Shown one piece after another: positions 27,189 through 36,127 of a DNA stretch of 64,000 nucleotides. Source of the DNA: Cognatishimia activa (GTDB lineage: Bacteria; Pseudomonadota; Alphaproteobacteria; Rhodobacterales; Rhodobacteraceae); the NCBI RefSeq assembly GCF_017798205.1, contig NZ_CP060010.1, positions 2,790,001 to 2,854,000 of the forward strand, read 5' to 3'. The notes under the pieces are model-generated. The model did no database searches. It saw only the letters and a list, made by a program, of their open reading frames with translations, and was not told the origin of the DNA. Position 1 is the first letter of the stretch, and each line of letters starts with the position of its first letter. Position numbers and translations under genes: made by a program.

Positions 27189-27477
27189 GGGGGCTCCGGG
27201 GTCTTTCTGATCTTTTCAATACAGGGGCAAAAGGCGGCTGGCTACAGCATTTGCCGAGTTATCCCCGACTAATGAGCCTTGACGCGCGCGCCAAAAAGGC
27301 GCAAAGCCGCTTCCTCTGATGTCTGTTGCGTGAGCTAGCAGGGCCTTGTCCCGACATCAGATGTTCTGTTCCCAAGATCACGCGTGGGGCAATCCGGATC
27401 AGACAGGCGCGTATACGGCGTGGCTTGTGGCTGGGACGGAGCACTCACATAGGCGTCCCTTGGGGCGAACAAAGACA
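27189..27477 (+). promoter_or_regulatory. Long leader region of the DEAD-box helicase gene
   Basis: These 289 bases hold no convincing gene. TTGACG at 27279-27284 could be a -35, but the matching -10 is poor; if used, it gives a leader of about 165 bases. Just before the start codon a hairpin (GGGACG at 27433-27438 with CGTCCC at 27454-27459) sits next to the GGGGCG that may act as ribosome-binding site. Long structured leaders are common on cold-induced helicase genes. The Fur-family gene must also have its promoter near 27190-27260. Confidence 0.35.
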
Positions 27478-29061
27478 ATGGCACATTTTGATGAGCTTGG
27501 CTTGCCCAAGCGCTTGGTCGACCGTTTGGCTGAAAAGGGTCTGACCGAACCAACCCCAATCCAGAACCGCGCAATTCCGCATGCTTTGAACGGGCAGGAC
27601 GTGATGGGGCTGGCGCAAACCGGCACCGGTAAAACGCTGGCCTTTGGCCTGCCGCTGATTGCGAAATTGTCGGATTATGGCACGAAACCTGCGCCAAAGA
27701 CCCTGCGAGCTTTGGTTCTCGCGCCAACACGCGAGCTGGCGAACCAGATTGCTGCGTCCTTGAAAGAGATGGTCGAAGGCACGCCGTTTAAAGTGGGTAT
27801 CGTGGTCGGCGGCGTCGCCATCAACCCTCAGATCAAACGGGTCGAGCGAGGCACTGATGTGATCATCGCCACTCCGGGCCGTCTGATCGACCTGATGGAA
27901 CGCAACGCGCTGGATTTTGAGGACACCGATTTCCTTGTTTTGGACGAAGCGGATCAGATGCTCGATCTGGGTTTCATCCACGCTTTGCGCCGCATTGCCG
28001 ACGTGTTGCCGTTCGAACGTCAGACCATGCTGTTCTCGGCCACCATGCCCAAGCAGATGAATGAGATCGCGCAGACCTATCTTAAGAACCCGATCCGCAT
28101 TCAGGTTTCACCTCCGGGCAAGGCAGCGGACAAGATCGACCAAAGCATTCACTTCATTGCAAAGGCCGAAAAGACCAATCTGCTGAAAGAGCTTTTGGCC
28201 GACCACATGGGCGAGGCCTCAATCGTGTTTTCTCGTACGAAACACGGTGCGGAACGTCTGAAGAAGTCCTTGGAAGCCTCTGGTTTCACAGCAACTTCCG
28301 TCCATGGCAACAAAAGCCAGGGTCAGCGCGAACGCGCGATTAAAGAGTTCCGTGAAGGTCATGCGATGGTGCTTGTCGCCACCGATGTTGCGGCGCGGGG
28401 ATTAGACATTCCTCATGTGCGTCACGTCTACAATTACGACCTGCCCAATGTGCCTGACAACTATGTGCACCGCATCGGCCGCACCGCGCGCGCAGGTATG
28501 GACGGCAAGGCCGTCGCCTTCTGCGCGCCGGACGAGATCGATCAACTGAAAGACATCCAAAAGACCATGAAGTTCACGATCCCTGTGGCCTCCGGTCGAC
28601 CGTGGATGGGGCTCGAAGAGCAAGGCGGTAAGGGCAAATCCAAAGGCGGGCCGCGTCGCGGCAAGCCGGGTGGACGTGGCCGCGGCCAAGGTCGGTCTGC
28701 GCCTGATAGCGATTTTGGACCTGATCTGGACGTGACGGTGTTTGATAAACCGTCTGGCGGAAAGCCTCGGCGCGGCAAGGGGCAGGGCGGGAAACCGAAC
28801 CGTTCGGGCGACAGCAAGCCGCAAGGGCGTTTTTCAGACGACGCACGGGTAGAAAGCTCTGACAAGCCCAAAAGCAAGCGGGTTTGGAAAAGTGACGGGA
28901 AACCTTCGGGCAAACCAAAAGGGCATTCTGGGGGCGGACGCGATGACAAGCCGCGCGGCGGCAAACCTCAGGGTAAACCCGGTGGCAAGTTCCGAGGCAA
29001 GCCGTCAGGCAAACGCAGCGGGCAAGGCGGGTCCGAGCCGCCGCGTCGTCGCTCGCGTTAA
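27478..29061 (+). CDS. DEAD-box ATP-dependent RNA helicase (RhlE/CsdA-like)
   Basis: A 527-residue RNA helicase for ribosome assembly or mRNA decay, often cold-induced. All motifs are present: Q motif (LTEPTPIQNRAIP), Walker A (AQTGTGKT), PTREL, TPGR, DEAD as LDEADQML, SAT, and the C-terminal helicase core with ARGLDIPHVRHVYNYDLP and HRIGRTARAG. From about residue 380 to the end is a low-complexity, very basic tail rich in Gly, Lys, Arg, Ser and Pro, a likely RNA-binding extension. The ATG at 27478 gives MAHFDELGLP; the open frame upstream is treated as leader. The last four bases overlap phzF. Confidence 0.93.
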   Translation: MAHFDELGLPKRLVDRLAEKGLTEPTPIQNRAIPHALNGQDVMGLAQTGTGKTLAFGLPLIAKLSDYGTKPAPKTLRALVLAPTRELANQIAASLKEMVEGTPFKVGIVVGGVAINPQIKRVERGTDVIIATPGRLIDLMERNALDFEDTDFLVLDEADQMLDLGFIHALRRIADVLPFERQTMLFSATMPKQMNEIAQTYLKNPIRIQVSPPGKAADKIDQSIHFIAKAEKTNLLKELLADHMGEASIVFSRTKHGAERLKKSLEASGFTATSVHGNKSQGQRERAIKEFREGHAMVLVATDVAARGLDIPHVRHVYNYDLPNVPDNYVHRIGRTARAGMDGKAVAFCAPDEIDQLKDIQKTMKFTIPVASGRPWMGLEEQGGKGKSKGGPRRGKPGGRGRGQGRSAPDSDFGPDLDVTVFDKPSGGKPRRGKGQGGKPNRSGDSKPQGRFSDDARVESSDKPKSKRVWKSDGKPSGKPKGHSGGGRDDKPRGGKPQGKPGGKFRGKPSGKRSGQGGSEPPRRRSR

Positions 29062-29900
29062 TAGACCAAACGCCCCTGCATCACGCGTTTTGCGGCACCG
29101 GAAATGGTGACCGCGCCGCCCGTGGTGCTCAGTTGGATCACGCTAAGGCGCCCCATATCCTCGCCCTGACGGATCGTCAGCGCCTGATCCGCGCCGGTGA
29201 GATCGGCCAGCAAGGCCCCAAGAGCCGCGCAAGCGGATCCGGTGGCCGGATCTTCTGGGATATTGTCCAGAGGCGCGAACATGCGGGCGTGGATCGTGTC
29301 GCCCTCTGTCACATAGGCGAATTGTGCGAAATCCAGTGCGCCGGGATAGGTCTCGGCCCCCTGACGGAAGGCTGCGACATTGGTGACGATATTGGCCAGC
29401 GCCTCGCGGGACTTGAGTTCCGTGATCGTGAACGGCAGGCCGACAGAGGCCAAGATCGGCGCATGCGTGGACGTTTCTACGTCGGTCTCTGAAAGGCCCA
29501 AAGCGTCAGCAACATGCGCAAGTGACGGCGCTGCGAGTTTCTCCAGAGGCACTTCGGTCGTGAATCGGGCCTGCCCGTTCACTGCGTGACACTTGATCGG
29601 CCCAACCCCGAGCTCGAGCACCATGTCTGGCGGAGTGCCTTGATCTGAAAGCGCGACGGCTGTTCCGGTTGTGGGATGGCCCGCGAATGGAATTTCCATG
29701 GTGGGCGTGAATATTCTGACACGCGCGGTGTGGGCAGGGTCCTCTGGCGGGAAGACAAAAGTCGATTCTGAGAAGTTAAACTCGCGCGCGATCCGCTGCA
29801 GGTCTTCTTCTGGCAGCGCCGTTGCGTCGGGAATAACAGCAAGTTGGTTACCTCCAAAGGCTTCGGAGGAAAAGACATCATAGACGTAAAATTCGGCCAT
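29058..29900 (-). CDS. PhzF-family isomerase/epimerase-like protein
   Basis: A 280-residue protein of the PhzF superfamily, a diaminopimelate-epimerase-like fold. The N-terminal [19 protein letters not shown], the catalytic-Glu region [13 protein letters not shown], the [12 protein letters not shown] motif and C-terminal [19 protein letters not shown] are diagnostic. True PhzF makes phenazines, but no phenazine gene is present and most family members have other or unknown substrates. The ATG at 29900 is preferred over an in-frame GTG at 29909; neither has a strong ribosome-binding site. It is convergent with the helicase gene (four-base overlap). Confidence 0.85.
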   Translation of the reverse strand: MAEFYVYDVFSSEAFGGNQLAVIPDATALPEEDLQRIAREFNFSESTFVFPPEDPAHTARVRIFTPTMEIPFAGHPTTGTAVALSDQGTPPDMVLELGVGPIKCHAVNGQARFTTEVPLEKLAAPSLAHVADALGLSETDVETSTHAPILASVGLPFTITELKSREALANIVTNVAAFRQGAETYPGALDFAQFAYVTEGDTIHARMFAPLDNIPEDPATGSACAALGALLADLTGADQALTIRQGEDMGRLSVIQLSTTGGAVTISGAAKRVMQGRLVY

Positions 29901-29915
29901 AGCGCTCACATGATA

Positions 29916-29939
29916 ACTGGGTCAAAGCCCAGTCTTTTT
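29916..29939 (+). terminator. Plus-strand terminator in the phzF-selO gap
   Basis: ACTGGG-TCAAAG-CCCAGT followed by CTTTTT reads as an intrinsic terminator only on the plus strand, although both neighbouring genes are on the minus strand. It could stop helicase mRNA that has read through phzF. Confidence 0.5.
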
Positions 29940-29974
29940 GCCAAAGGCGCGGGCGTCAAGGTTTGATCCGCGGG

Positions 29975-31381
29975 TTACGTCCCGCAGAAGGTTGCCGTCA
30001 CGCGCTCTTCATCTTTTGGTGGATGGAGAAGGTCAGGAAAAATCTTTGGCGTGTCATAGGGCGACGCGAGCGCGTCTTGCAGAGTGTGAAACAGCCCGTA
30101 GTCCCCTTGAACGGCAGAGGTGATCATGGCCTCGATCCGGTGATTGCGCGGAATGACAGCCGGATTAACGGATCGCATGAGGTCAGTCGGGTTGTCCTCT
30201 GACTCTAAACGTTTTTCCCATGTTTCTGACCAATCATCAAAAGCCTCGCGATCCACGAATTGATCCCGCGCATTGCCCTCGGAAAGGCCTCGGAAGGTAT
30301 TGGTGAAGTCGGCCTCTTGCTTGCCCATGAGACCCATGAGGTCCGTGACAAGTTTCTCGTCCTCTGGACGCGGGTTGGCGATCCCGATCTTCTTGGCAAA
30401 AGCCTCGCGCCACAGCCGTTGGATCATCGCAGGCATGGCGTGAACGGCGGCGGTGAACTCTGCGACGGCCGCTTCGCGATTCTCAACCAAAGGCACCAAA
30501 GCCGTCGCGAGTTGCGCCATGTTCCAGACGATGATGTCAGGCTGGTTGCCATAGGCATAGCGCCCACGTCGGTCGATCGAAGAAAACACCTGCATCGGGT
30601 GGAAAGCGTCCATGAAAGCGCAAGGGCCATAGTCGATGGTTTCTCCGGAAATCGCGCAGTTGTCGGTGTTCATGACCCCATGAATGAAGCCGACCGAAAG
30701 CCATTTCACCACCAAAGCTGCCTGCGCGGAAATCACAGCATTCAGAAACTCCAGCGGAGACCCCGCGTCCGGGTAGTGGCGGTCCACTGCATGTTCAAAC
30801 AGCGCCTGCAGGCCTTCTTGGTCGCCGCGCGCTGCCAGCACCTGAAACGTGCCGACTCGAATGTGGCTCGAGGCCACGCGTGTGATAACCGCGCCGGGCA
30901 GGGCGGTTTCGCGATAGATGTCCTCTCCGGTTTCCACCGCGGCCAAAGCTCGGGTGGTCGGAATGCCAAGCGCATGCATGGCCTCTGACACGACATATTC
31001 CCGCAGGACTGGACCGAGCCAGGCCCGACCGTCTCCGTTTCGAGAATAGGGTGTGGGGCCTGCGCCTTTGAGTTGGATGTCGCACCCTTTGGCCTCGCCG
31101 AGCAAGATGGCGCGCCCGTCCCCAAGTTGCGGGTTCCATTGGCCGAATTGATGACCAGCATAGAGCTGGGCGAGGGGTTCAGCGCCCGTTGGCACGTCAT
31201 TGCCTGCGAAAATACGGGCCAGATCCTCTTCGCTGCCCTCATCGGTGATCCCAAGCTCCGCCGCGAGCGCCGCATTATAGGCGATCAGCTTGGGATCGCT
31301 GACCGGCGTTGGATTAAGATGCGTAAACAGTTGCGCAGGCAGGCGCGCATAGCTGTTGTCAAAGGGGATCGAGATGCTCAT
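29975..31381 (-). CDS. selO: Protein adenylyltransferase SelO (YdiU family)
   Basis: A 468-residue pseudokinase-fold enzyme that transfers AMP to protein hydroxyls; E. coli SelO is linked to redox homeostasis. The N-terminal FDNSYARLPAQLFTHLNPTPV, the LYAGHQFGQWNPQLGDGRAILLGE block with the nucleotide-binding loop, and the metal-binding stretch FIHGVMNTDNCAISGETIDYGPCAFMD are all family signatures. The ATG at 31381 gives the normal start; an upstream in-frame TTG at 31432 is unlikely. The C-terminal FCGT ends without the usual selenocysteine or CSC motif seen in some SelO proteins. It lies 37 bases downstream of the nucleoside hydrolase gene. Confidence 0.92.
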   Translation of the reverse strand: MSISIPFDNSYARLPAQLFTHLNPTPVSDPKLIAYNAALAAELGITDEGSEEDLARIFAGNDVPTGAEPLAQLYAGHQFGQWNPQLGDGRAILLGEAKGCDIQLKGAGPTPYSRNGDGRAWLGPVLREYVVSEAMHALGIPTTRALAAVETGEDIYRETALPGAVITRVASSHIRVGTFQVLAARGDQEGLQALFEHAVDRHYPDAGSPLEFLNAVISAQAALVVKWLSVGFIHGVMNTDNCAISGETIDYGPCAFMDAFHPMQVFSSIDRRGRYAYGNQPDIIVWNMAQLATALVPLVENREAAVAEFTAAVHAMPAMIQRLWREAFAKKIGIANPRPEDEKLVTDLMGLMGKQEADFTNTFRGLSEGNARDQFVDREAFDDWSETWEKRLESEDNPTDLMRSVNPAVIPRNHRIEAMITSAVQGDYGLFHTLQDALASPYDTPKIFPDLLHPPKDEERVTATFCGT

Positions 31382-31418
31382 GCCGTCTATATAGAGGTCC
31401 CACCGGTCAGCGACCAGA

Positions 31419-32363
31419 TCAGAGGCGGCCAATCCGCTCAGTCAGCAGGGCAAAAAAGCCATCTGCATCCACATCGCCCATAAACATCGCATTGGGCTTA
31501 CGATCTGAGACGCCCCACCAATCGGCGACGGTCATGCCGAGGGTCAGGTCTGAGGTGGTTTCGATTTCGACGTTGATGTGGCGGCCTTGGAATAGTTCGG
31601 GTTTCAGCAGATAGGCGATCACACAGGGGTCATGCAGCGGAGCCCCCGCAGAGCCGTATTTCTCGACATCGAACCGTTCGAAGAAATCCACCATCTCGGC
31701 CATTGCGGTGCCTGCGGTTGTGCCCAGATCGCGTAAAGCCTGAATGCGAGGTGCGGTGGTGAGTACTTTGTGCGTTACATCCAACGGCATGACAGTGATT
31801 GGAAGACCTGATGTAAAGACGATCTCGGCGGCCTCTGGATCGACATAGATGTTAAACTCGGCAGCCGGAGTGATGTTGCCGACCTCGAAATACGCCCCAC
31901 CCATCAGAACGATTTCCTGAACGTGATCAATGATATCCGGTGCGGTCTTAAACGCTTGACCGATGTTCGTGAGCGGACCGAGCGTGCACAGGGTGACCGT
32001 TCCGGCTGGTTCTGTCCGCAGGGTTTCGATGATGAAATCCACGCCGTGTTGCTTTTGCAGAGGCATCGTGGGTTCATGCAGGTCCGGCCCATCCAGACCG
32101 GTCTTCCCATGCACATGTTCCGCCGTCACCAAAGGACGCGACAAGGGCGCATCACAGCCCGCAAAAACCTTAGTGCCCGGTTTGTCCGCCCATTCACAGA
32201 CGATCCGCGCGTTCTTAGACGTCAGCGCGAGCGGTACATTGCCAGCGACTGTGGTGATGCCAAGCAGGTCGATCTCTTCTGGGCTGCCGAGTGCCAGGAA
32301 AATCGCTGCAGCGTCGTCTTGTCCGGGGTCTGTGTCGATGATGATTTTGCGGGACTGGGTCAT
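31419..32363 (-). CDS. Inosine-uridine preferring nucleoside hydrolase
   Basis: A 314-residue hydrolase that splits ribonucleosides into base and ribose for salvage. The calcium-binding N-terminal motif IIDTDPGQDDAAAIFLAL is perfect, and the catalytic His region HDPCVIAYLLKPELF is near residue 245. It has no signal peptide, so it acts in the cytoplasm. It probably shares a transcript with selO downstream. Confidence 0.92.
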   Translation of the reverse strand: MTQSRKIIIDTDPGQDDAAAIFLALGSPEEIDLLGITTVAGNVPLALTSKNARIVCEWADKPGTKVFAGCDAPLSRPLVTAEHVHGKTGLDGPDLHEPTMPLQKQHGVDFIIETLRTEPAGTVTLCTLGPLTNIGQAFKTAPDIIDHVQEIVLMGGAYFEVGNITPAAEFNIYVDPEAAEIVFTSGLPITVMPLDVTHKVLTTAPRIQALRDLGTTAGTAMAEMVDFFERFDVEKYGSAGAPLHDPCVIAYLLKPELFQGRHINVEIETTSDLTLGMTVADWWGVSDRKPNAMFMGDVDADGFFALLTERIGRL

Positions 32364-32456
32364 GTGCGCGGCTTTTTGCTGGCGGTCTTGAAGTGACCAT
32401 CATTTGAATTTTGACCGCCAAGTAAAGAAATACTTATGCGGCAGCGATACAAAAAC

Positions 32457-32482
32457 GAAAAAGGGCGCCGAAGCGCCCCTTT
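32457..32482 (-). terminator. Rho-independent terminator after the iron-binding protein gene
   Basis: On the minus strand a hairpin built on GGGCGC/GCGCCC, with flanking A-T pairs and one bulge, runs into TTTTTCG. It lies 21 bases after the stop codon. Confidence 0.8.
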
Positions 32483-32502
32483 GGAACTCTGTGACGATGG
32501 CC

Positions 32503-33513
32503 TTAGCCGTCGAAATCAACGCTTTCGATCAGTTTGATCGCATCGGCACGGTTGCCCGCCAATGTCATCAGGTTCACCGTATCCGCGTCAAAGCTGCCCC
32601 AACCCTGGACCAGAGGATCCGCAGATGTACCTGCTGCGATGGGATACTCAAAGTTTGCGGTCGCATAGATTTCCTGCGCCTTCGGAGAGGTCAGGAATTC
32701 CATCAGTTTCAGCGCGTTTTCTGGGTTAGGAGAGGCTTTGGTCATCGCAACGCCAGAAATATTCACGTGGGTGCCCGCGTCCTCAAAGGTTGGAAAGACG
32801 ATATTGACGCTGTCGGCCCATGCTTTTTGCTCGTCATCGCTCAGCATTTTGCCCATGTAGTATGTATTGCCGATGGAAATGTCGCATTCACCGGCCCAGA
32901 TCGCTTTGACCTGTGCGCGGTCATTGCCCTGAGGCTTGCGCGCGAGGTTGGATTTTACGCCTTCCAGCCAAGTCTTGGTGGCTTCTTCGCCATGGTGATG
33001 CAGAACTGCGGAAACCAGCGCGACGTTATAGGCATGTGTGCCGGAACGAGAGCAGATGCGGCCTTCCCATTTCGGGTCCGCGAGGTCTTCGTAGGTGGTG
33101 ACTTCGCCGTCTGCGACACGGTCTTTAGAGGCATAGACGATCCGTGCGCGGGTGGTCAGGCCGTACCAGTGATCTTCTGGGTCGCGGTAGGAAGCTGGGA
33201 CGTTTGCATCCAGAACGTCACTTTCAACTGGCTGGGTTAGGCCCGCGTTTACAACGGCGGCCAGGCGGGAAATATCGACGGTCAGGACAACATCTGCAGG
33301 AGAGCGATCACCCTCGGCTTGCAGACGCTCCACCATGCCTTTTGCAAGAAATGCAACGTTGACTTTGATGCCAGTTTCTTCGGTGAAGGCATCAGTCAGC
33401 GGTTTGATCAGTTCTGGTTGACGGTAAGAGTAAATGTTCACTTCGTCAGCAAGGGCAGGGAGTGCAGTTGCCGCGACTGCTGCAGCAAAAACTGTGGATT
33501 TGAAGATCGTCAT
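32503..33513 (-). CDS. Periplasmic Fe(3+)-binding protein (FbpA/AfuA family), orphan
   Basis: A 336-residue substrate-binding protein of an iron ABC transporter. A signal peptide ends near Ala22 (ATALPALADEVNIYSYRQ). Family features are the YSYRQPELIKPLTDAFTEETGI start, the conserved NVALVSAV region, and the tyrosine pair GNTYYMGKML, which in FbpA proteins ligates Fe(3+). The permease and ATPase genes are not adjacent, and a terminator follows the gene, so it is transcribed alone. Upstream on the minus strand is TTGACC with an imperfect AT-rich palindrome; iron control is likely but no clear Fur or RirA box was found. Confidence 0.9.
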   Translation of the reverse strand: MTIFKSTVFAAAVAATALPALADEVNIYSYRQPELIKPLTDAFTEETGIKVNVAFLAKGMVERLQAEGDRSPADVVLTVDISRLAAVVNAGLTQPVESDVLDANVPASYRDPEDHWYGLTTRARIVYASKDRVADGEVTTYEDLADPKWEGRICSRSGTHAYNVALVSAVLHHHGEEATKTWLEGVKSNLARKPQGNDRAQVKAIWAGECDISIGNTYYMGKMLSDDEQKAWADSVNIVFPTFEDAGTHVNISGVAMTKASPNPENALKLMEFLTSPKAQEIYATANFEYPIAAGTSADPLVQGWGSFDADTVNLMTLAGNRADAIKLIESVDFDG

Positions 33514-33598
33514 GGCTGTGCCATCCTTTGTTATCGGTATGGCCGTTATTAATCCTAGTTTTTTAGTAGGGTCAATACCTGAATCTTTTTATCAGACA

Positions 33599-34420
33599 TT
33601 ATTTCCGATTTTTTTCATCGGTTTTTACATCATCCCACAAAGCGTCCATTTCTTCGAGGGTGGATTGTGATGGCGTTTTGCCGCGCGCCGCCAGTTTTTC
33701 TTCGACTTTCTCAAAGCGGCGGGTGAATTTCGCATTGGTCGCCCGCAAGGCGTTTTCCGGGTCCAGACCAAGGTGGCGGCCCAAATTAACCATGACAAAC
33801 AACAGGTCTCCGAATTCTTCGGCGATTTCCGTTTCCGTCAGCGTATCGCGCGCTTCTTCAAGCTCCTTGGCTTCTTCGACAATCTTGTCGATCACATGAG
33901 ACGTGTCCGGCCAGTCAAACCCAACCCGCGCCGCGCGTTTCTGCAGTTTCAACGCCCGCAACAAGGCAGGCAGGCCAATCGCCACCCCATCCAATGTGCC
34001 TTTTTGCGCCTTTCCAGCGCGCTCAGCGGCTTTGATGGTTTCCCAGTCGCGGGTTTGCTGATCCGCGGATTTGTCGCGGCTTTCGTCTCCAAAGACATGC
34101 GGATGGCGCGCGACCATTTTATCCGACATCGTGTCGGCCACATCGTTGAAATCAAACAGACCTTTCTCGGAAGCCATTTGAGCGTGAAACACGGATTGAA
34201 ACAGCAGGTCGCCCAGTTCTCCCTTAAGCTCATCCCAAGCCTCGCGATCAATCGCATCGGCGACCTCATAGGCCTCTTCGATGGTGTAGGGCGCGATCGT
34301 CGCGAAATCCTGCTCGATATCCCAGGGACAGCCGGTGTCCGGATCGCGAAGCCGGCGCATGATCTCAAGCAACCGTGGCATGCCGCCCTTTGGATTATGG
34401 ATCAGCGCGTCATCAGCCAT
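33599..34420 (-). CDS. mazG: Nucleoside triphosphate pyrophosphohydrolase
   Basis: House-cleaning enzyme that hydrolyses NTPs to NMPs and pyrophosphate. The 274 residues contain two MazG helical domains. The first is GCPWDIEQDFATIAPYTIEE with the metal site ELGDLLFQSVFH, and the second has EEFGDLLFVMVNLGRHLG. The ATG at 34420 has GGAG nine bases upstream; an in-frame TTG at 34456 is less likely. It is divergent from the M20 amidohydrolase gene. Confidence 0.93.
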   Translation of the reverse strand: MADDALIHNPKGGMPRLLEIMRRLRDPDTGCPWDIEQDFATIAPYTIEEAYEVADAIDREAWDELKGELGDLLFQSVFHAQMASEKGLFDFNDVADTMSDKMVARHPHVFGDESRDKSADQQTRDWETIKAAERAGKAQKGTLDGVAIGLPALLRALKLQKRAARVGFDWPDTSHVIDKIVEEAKELEEARDTLTETEIAEEFGDLLFVMVNLGRHLGLDPENALRATNAKFTRRFEKVEEKLAARGKTPSQSTLEEMDALWDDVKTDEKNRK

Positions 34421-34482
34421 TGCAGGTTTCTCCGGTTCGGTGTTTGCTACGCGCAAGCTATCCAGCGCGAGGGAGAATAGCC

Positions 34483-35646
34483 ATGCCTGTCGTCAATCGA
34501 ATTGCAGATTATGCCGAGGATATGAAAACCTGGCGGCGCTATTTGCATCAGCACCCTGAACTGCAGTTTGACTGCCATAAGACGGCCGCTTTTGTGGTCG
34601 AGCGGCTGAAAGAATTTGGCGTGGACGAAATCCACGAAGGCATTGCGACGTCGGGTGTTGTTGCGATCATCAATGGGCAGGGAGATGGGCCGACGATAGG
34701 TCTGCGCGCGGATATGGATGCCTTGCCGATGGAAGAGACAACGGGGCTCGAGCACGCCTCGACCGTGAAAGGCGCAATGCACGCTTGTGGGCATGATGGC
34801 CATACGACCATGCTCTTGGGGGCGGCGCGCTATTTGGCTGAGACACGCAAGTTTAACGGCCGCGTTGCCCTGATCTTTCAGCCTGCCGAGGAAGGCGGCG
34901 GCGGGGCTGGCGTCATGGTCGATGAAGGGATCATGGACACCTTTGGTATCGGCGAAGTCTTTGGCATCCACAATGTGCCGGGGCTGGATGTGGGGCACTT
35001 CTATTCCAAACCTGGCCCGATCATGGCGGCGGTCGATACGTTCCACATCAATATTCAGGGACGCGGAGGTCATGGGGCCTATCCTCAGGAAACCGCGGAT
35101 CCGATTGTGGCAGCCGTTAGCATCGTGAATGCGATCCAGACCATTATCAGCCGCAACCATGATACGCGCGACGAGGCGGTATGTTCGGTGACTATGATCA
35201 ACTCTGGCTCTGCGGACAATGTGATCCCCGATACCGCCTATGTCGGTGGCACGATCCGGACCTTTGTTCCCGAGGTCCAAGACCTTATCCACAGCCGCAT
35301 CCGCGAGATCGCGGCGGGGCAGGCGGCGTCCTATAATGTCGACGCCAAAGTCGAAATCGAAGTTGGCTATCCCGCAACTGTCAACAATGCCGAGAAAGTG
35401 GATTTCGCCGCCGAAGTGGCCCGCGAAGTTTCTGGCGAGGCCGCCGTCGATCCAAACACCGGCATGGAAATGGGCGCGGAGGATTTTTCCTACATGCTGA
35501 ATACCCGCCCCGGCGCCTATTTCTTCCTTGGCCAAGGAGAAGGCGCGGGCTTGCACAACCCGAACTATGACTTCAACGACGAGGTTTCTCCGGTCGGGGC
35601 GTCCTTCTTTGCGCGTTTGGTCGAAAAATCGCAGCCGTTGACGTAA
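34483..35646 (+). CDS. M20-family amidohydrolase (hippurate hydrolase-like)
   Basis: A 387-residue zinc amidohydrolase that would deacylate N-acyl amino acids or similar amides. Metal-binding elements are visible: LRADMDALPMEE, HACGHDGHTTMLLG, FQPAEEGGGGAG, and the dimerisation-domain histidine in GRGGHGAYPQETADPIV. GGGAGA before the ATG at 34483 sets the start. It has no signal peptide. Relatives include indole-3-acetyl-amino-acid hydrolases and aminoacylases, so the substrate is open. Confidence 0.9.
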   Translation: MPVVNRIADYAEDMKTWRRYLHQHPELQFDCHKTAAFVVERLKEFGVDEIHEGIATSGVVAIINGQGDGPTIGLRADMDALPMEETTGLEHASTVKGAMHACGHDGHTTMLLGAARYLAETRKFNGRVALIFQPAEEGGGGAGVMVDEGIMDTFGIGEVFGIHNVPGLDVGHFYSKPGPIMAAVDTFHINIQGRGGHGAYPQETADPIVAAVSIVNAIQTIISRNHDTRDEAVCSVTMINSGSADNVIPDTAYVGGTIRTFVPEVQDLIHSRIREIAAGQAASYNVDAKVEIEVGYPATVNNAEKVDFAAEVAREVSGEAAVDPNTGMEMGAEDFSYMLNTRPGAYFFLGQGEGAGLHNPNYDFNDEVSPVGASFFARLVEKSQPLT

Positions 35647-35722
35647 GGGGCACCTCATTTGCTCTTTAAATGGTCCTTCACGGGCCTATCTGGATCAAAT
35701 GAATGCGAAAAGGAAAAAGACG

Positions 35723-36127
35723 ATGACCTTCGTGTATCTTATTCTGGCGATTGTTGTCGTTTTTGCGGGTTATGTTCGGGTCGCGCCGACGAATGTCGAG
35801 AAATTCCACAGGCTGACCGATTTCACCGCAGATGCAGACGAGGAAAGCGGCGTGAAACGCGTGATTTCGGGCGACGCATCGACAATGGCAAAGCTGGATG
35901 AGATCGCACAGGCCACTCCGCGCACGAAGGTGCTCGCTGGCTCGGTATCAGAGGGGTTCGTAACCTATGTCACGCGGTCGGCAGGGTTTGGTTTTCCTGA
36001 CTACGCGACGGTGAAGCTCGATGGCGACACCATCAAGATTCATAGTCGTTTGCGGTTCGGTCGCTCAGACCTCGGGGTAAACGGCAAGAGGGTCAAAGCC
36101 TGGATTGACGCTTTGCGGGCCATGTAG
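35723..36127 (+). CDS. DUF1499-family protein with N-terminal membrane anchor
   Basis: A 134-residue protein with one N-terminal hydrophobic helix (FVYLILAIVVVFAGYV) that may be an anchor or uncleaved signal. A DUF1499 domain follows, ending SRLRFGRSDLGVNGKRVKAWIDAL. Function is unknown. AAGGA eight bases before the ATG at 35723 decides the start over an in-frame ATG at 35699. Its last 63 bases overlap the convergent small secreted-protein gene. Confidence 0.8.
   Translation: MTFVYLILAIVVVFAGYVRVAPTNVEKFHRLTDFTADADEESGVKRVISGDASTMAKLDEIAQATPRTKVLAGSVSEGFVTYVTRSAGFGFPDYATVKLDGDTIKIHSRLRFGRSDLGVNGKRVKAWIDALRAM

Noticed and set aside
29058-29900. phzF homologue considered as evidence of phenazine synthesis
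   Set aside because: None of the other phenazine genes is present, and most PhzF-fold proteins are not phenazine enzymes.
34447-35658. 403-codon minus-strand frame opposite the M20 amidohydrolase
   Set aside because: It is the antisense shadow of a clearly conserved gene; its product is His/Arg-rich without motifs and lacks a start signal.
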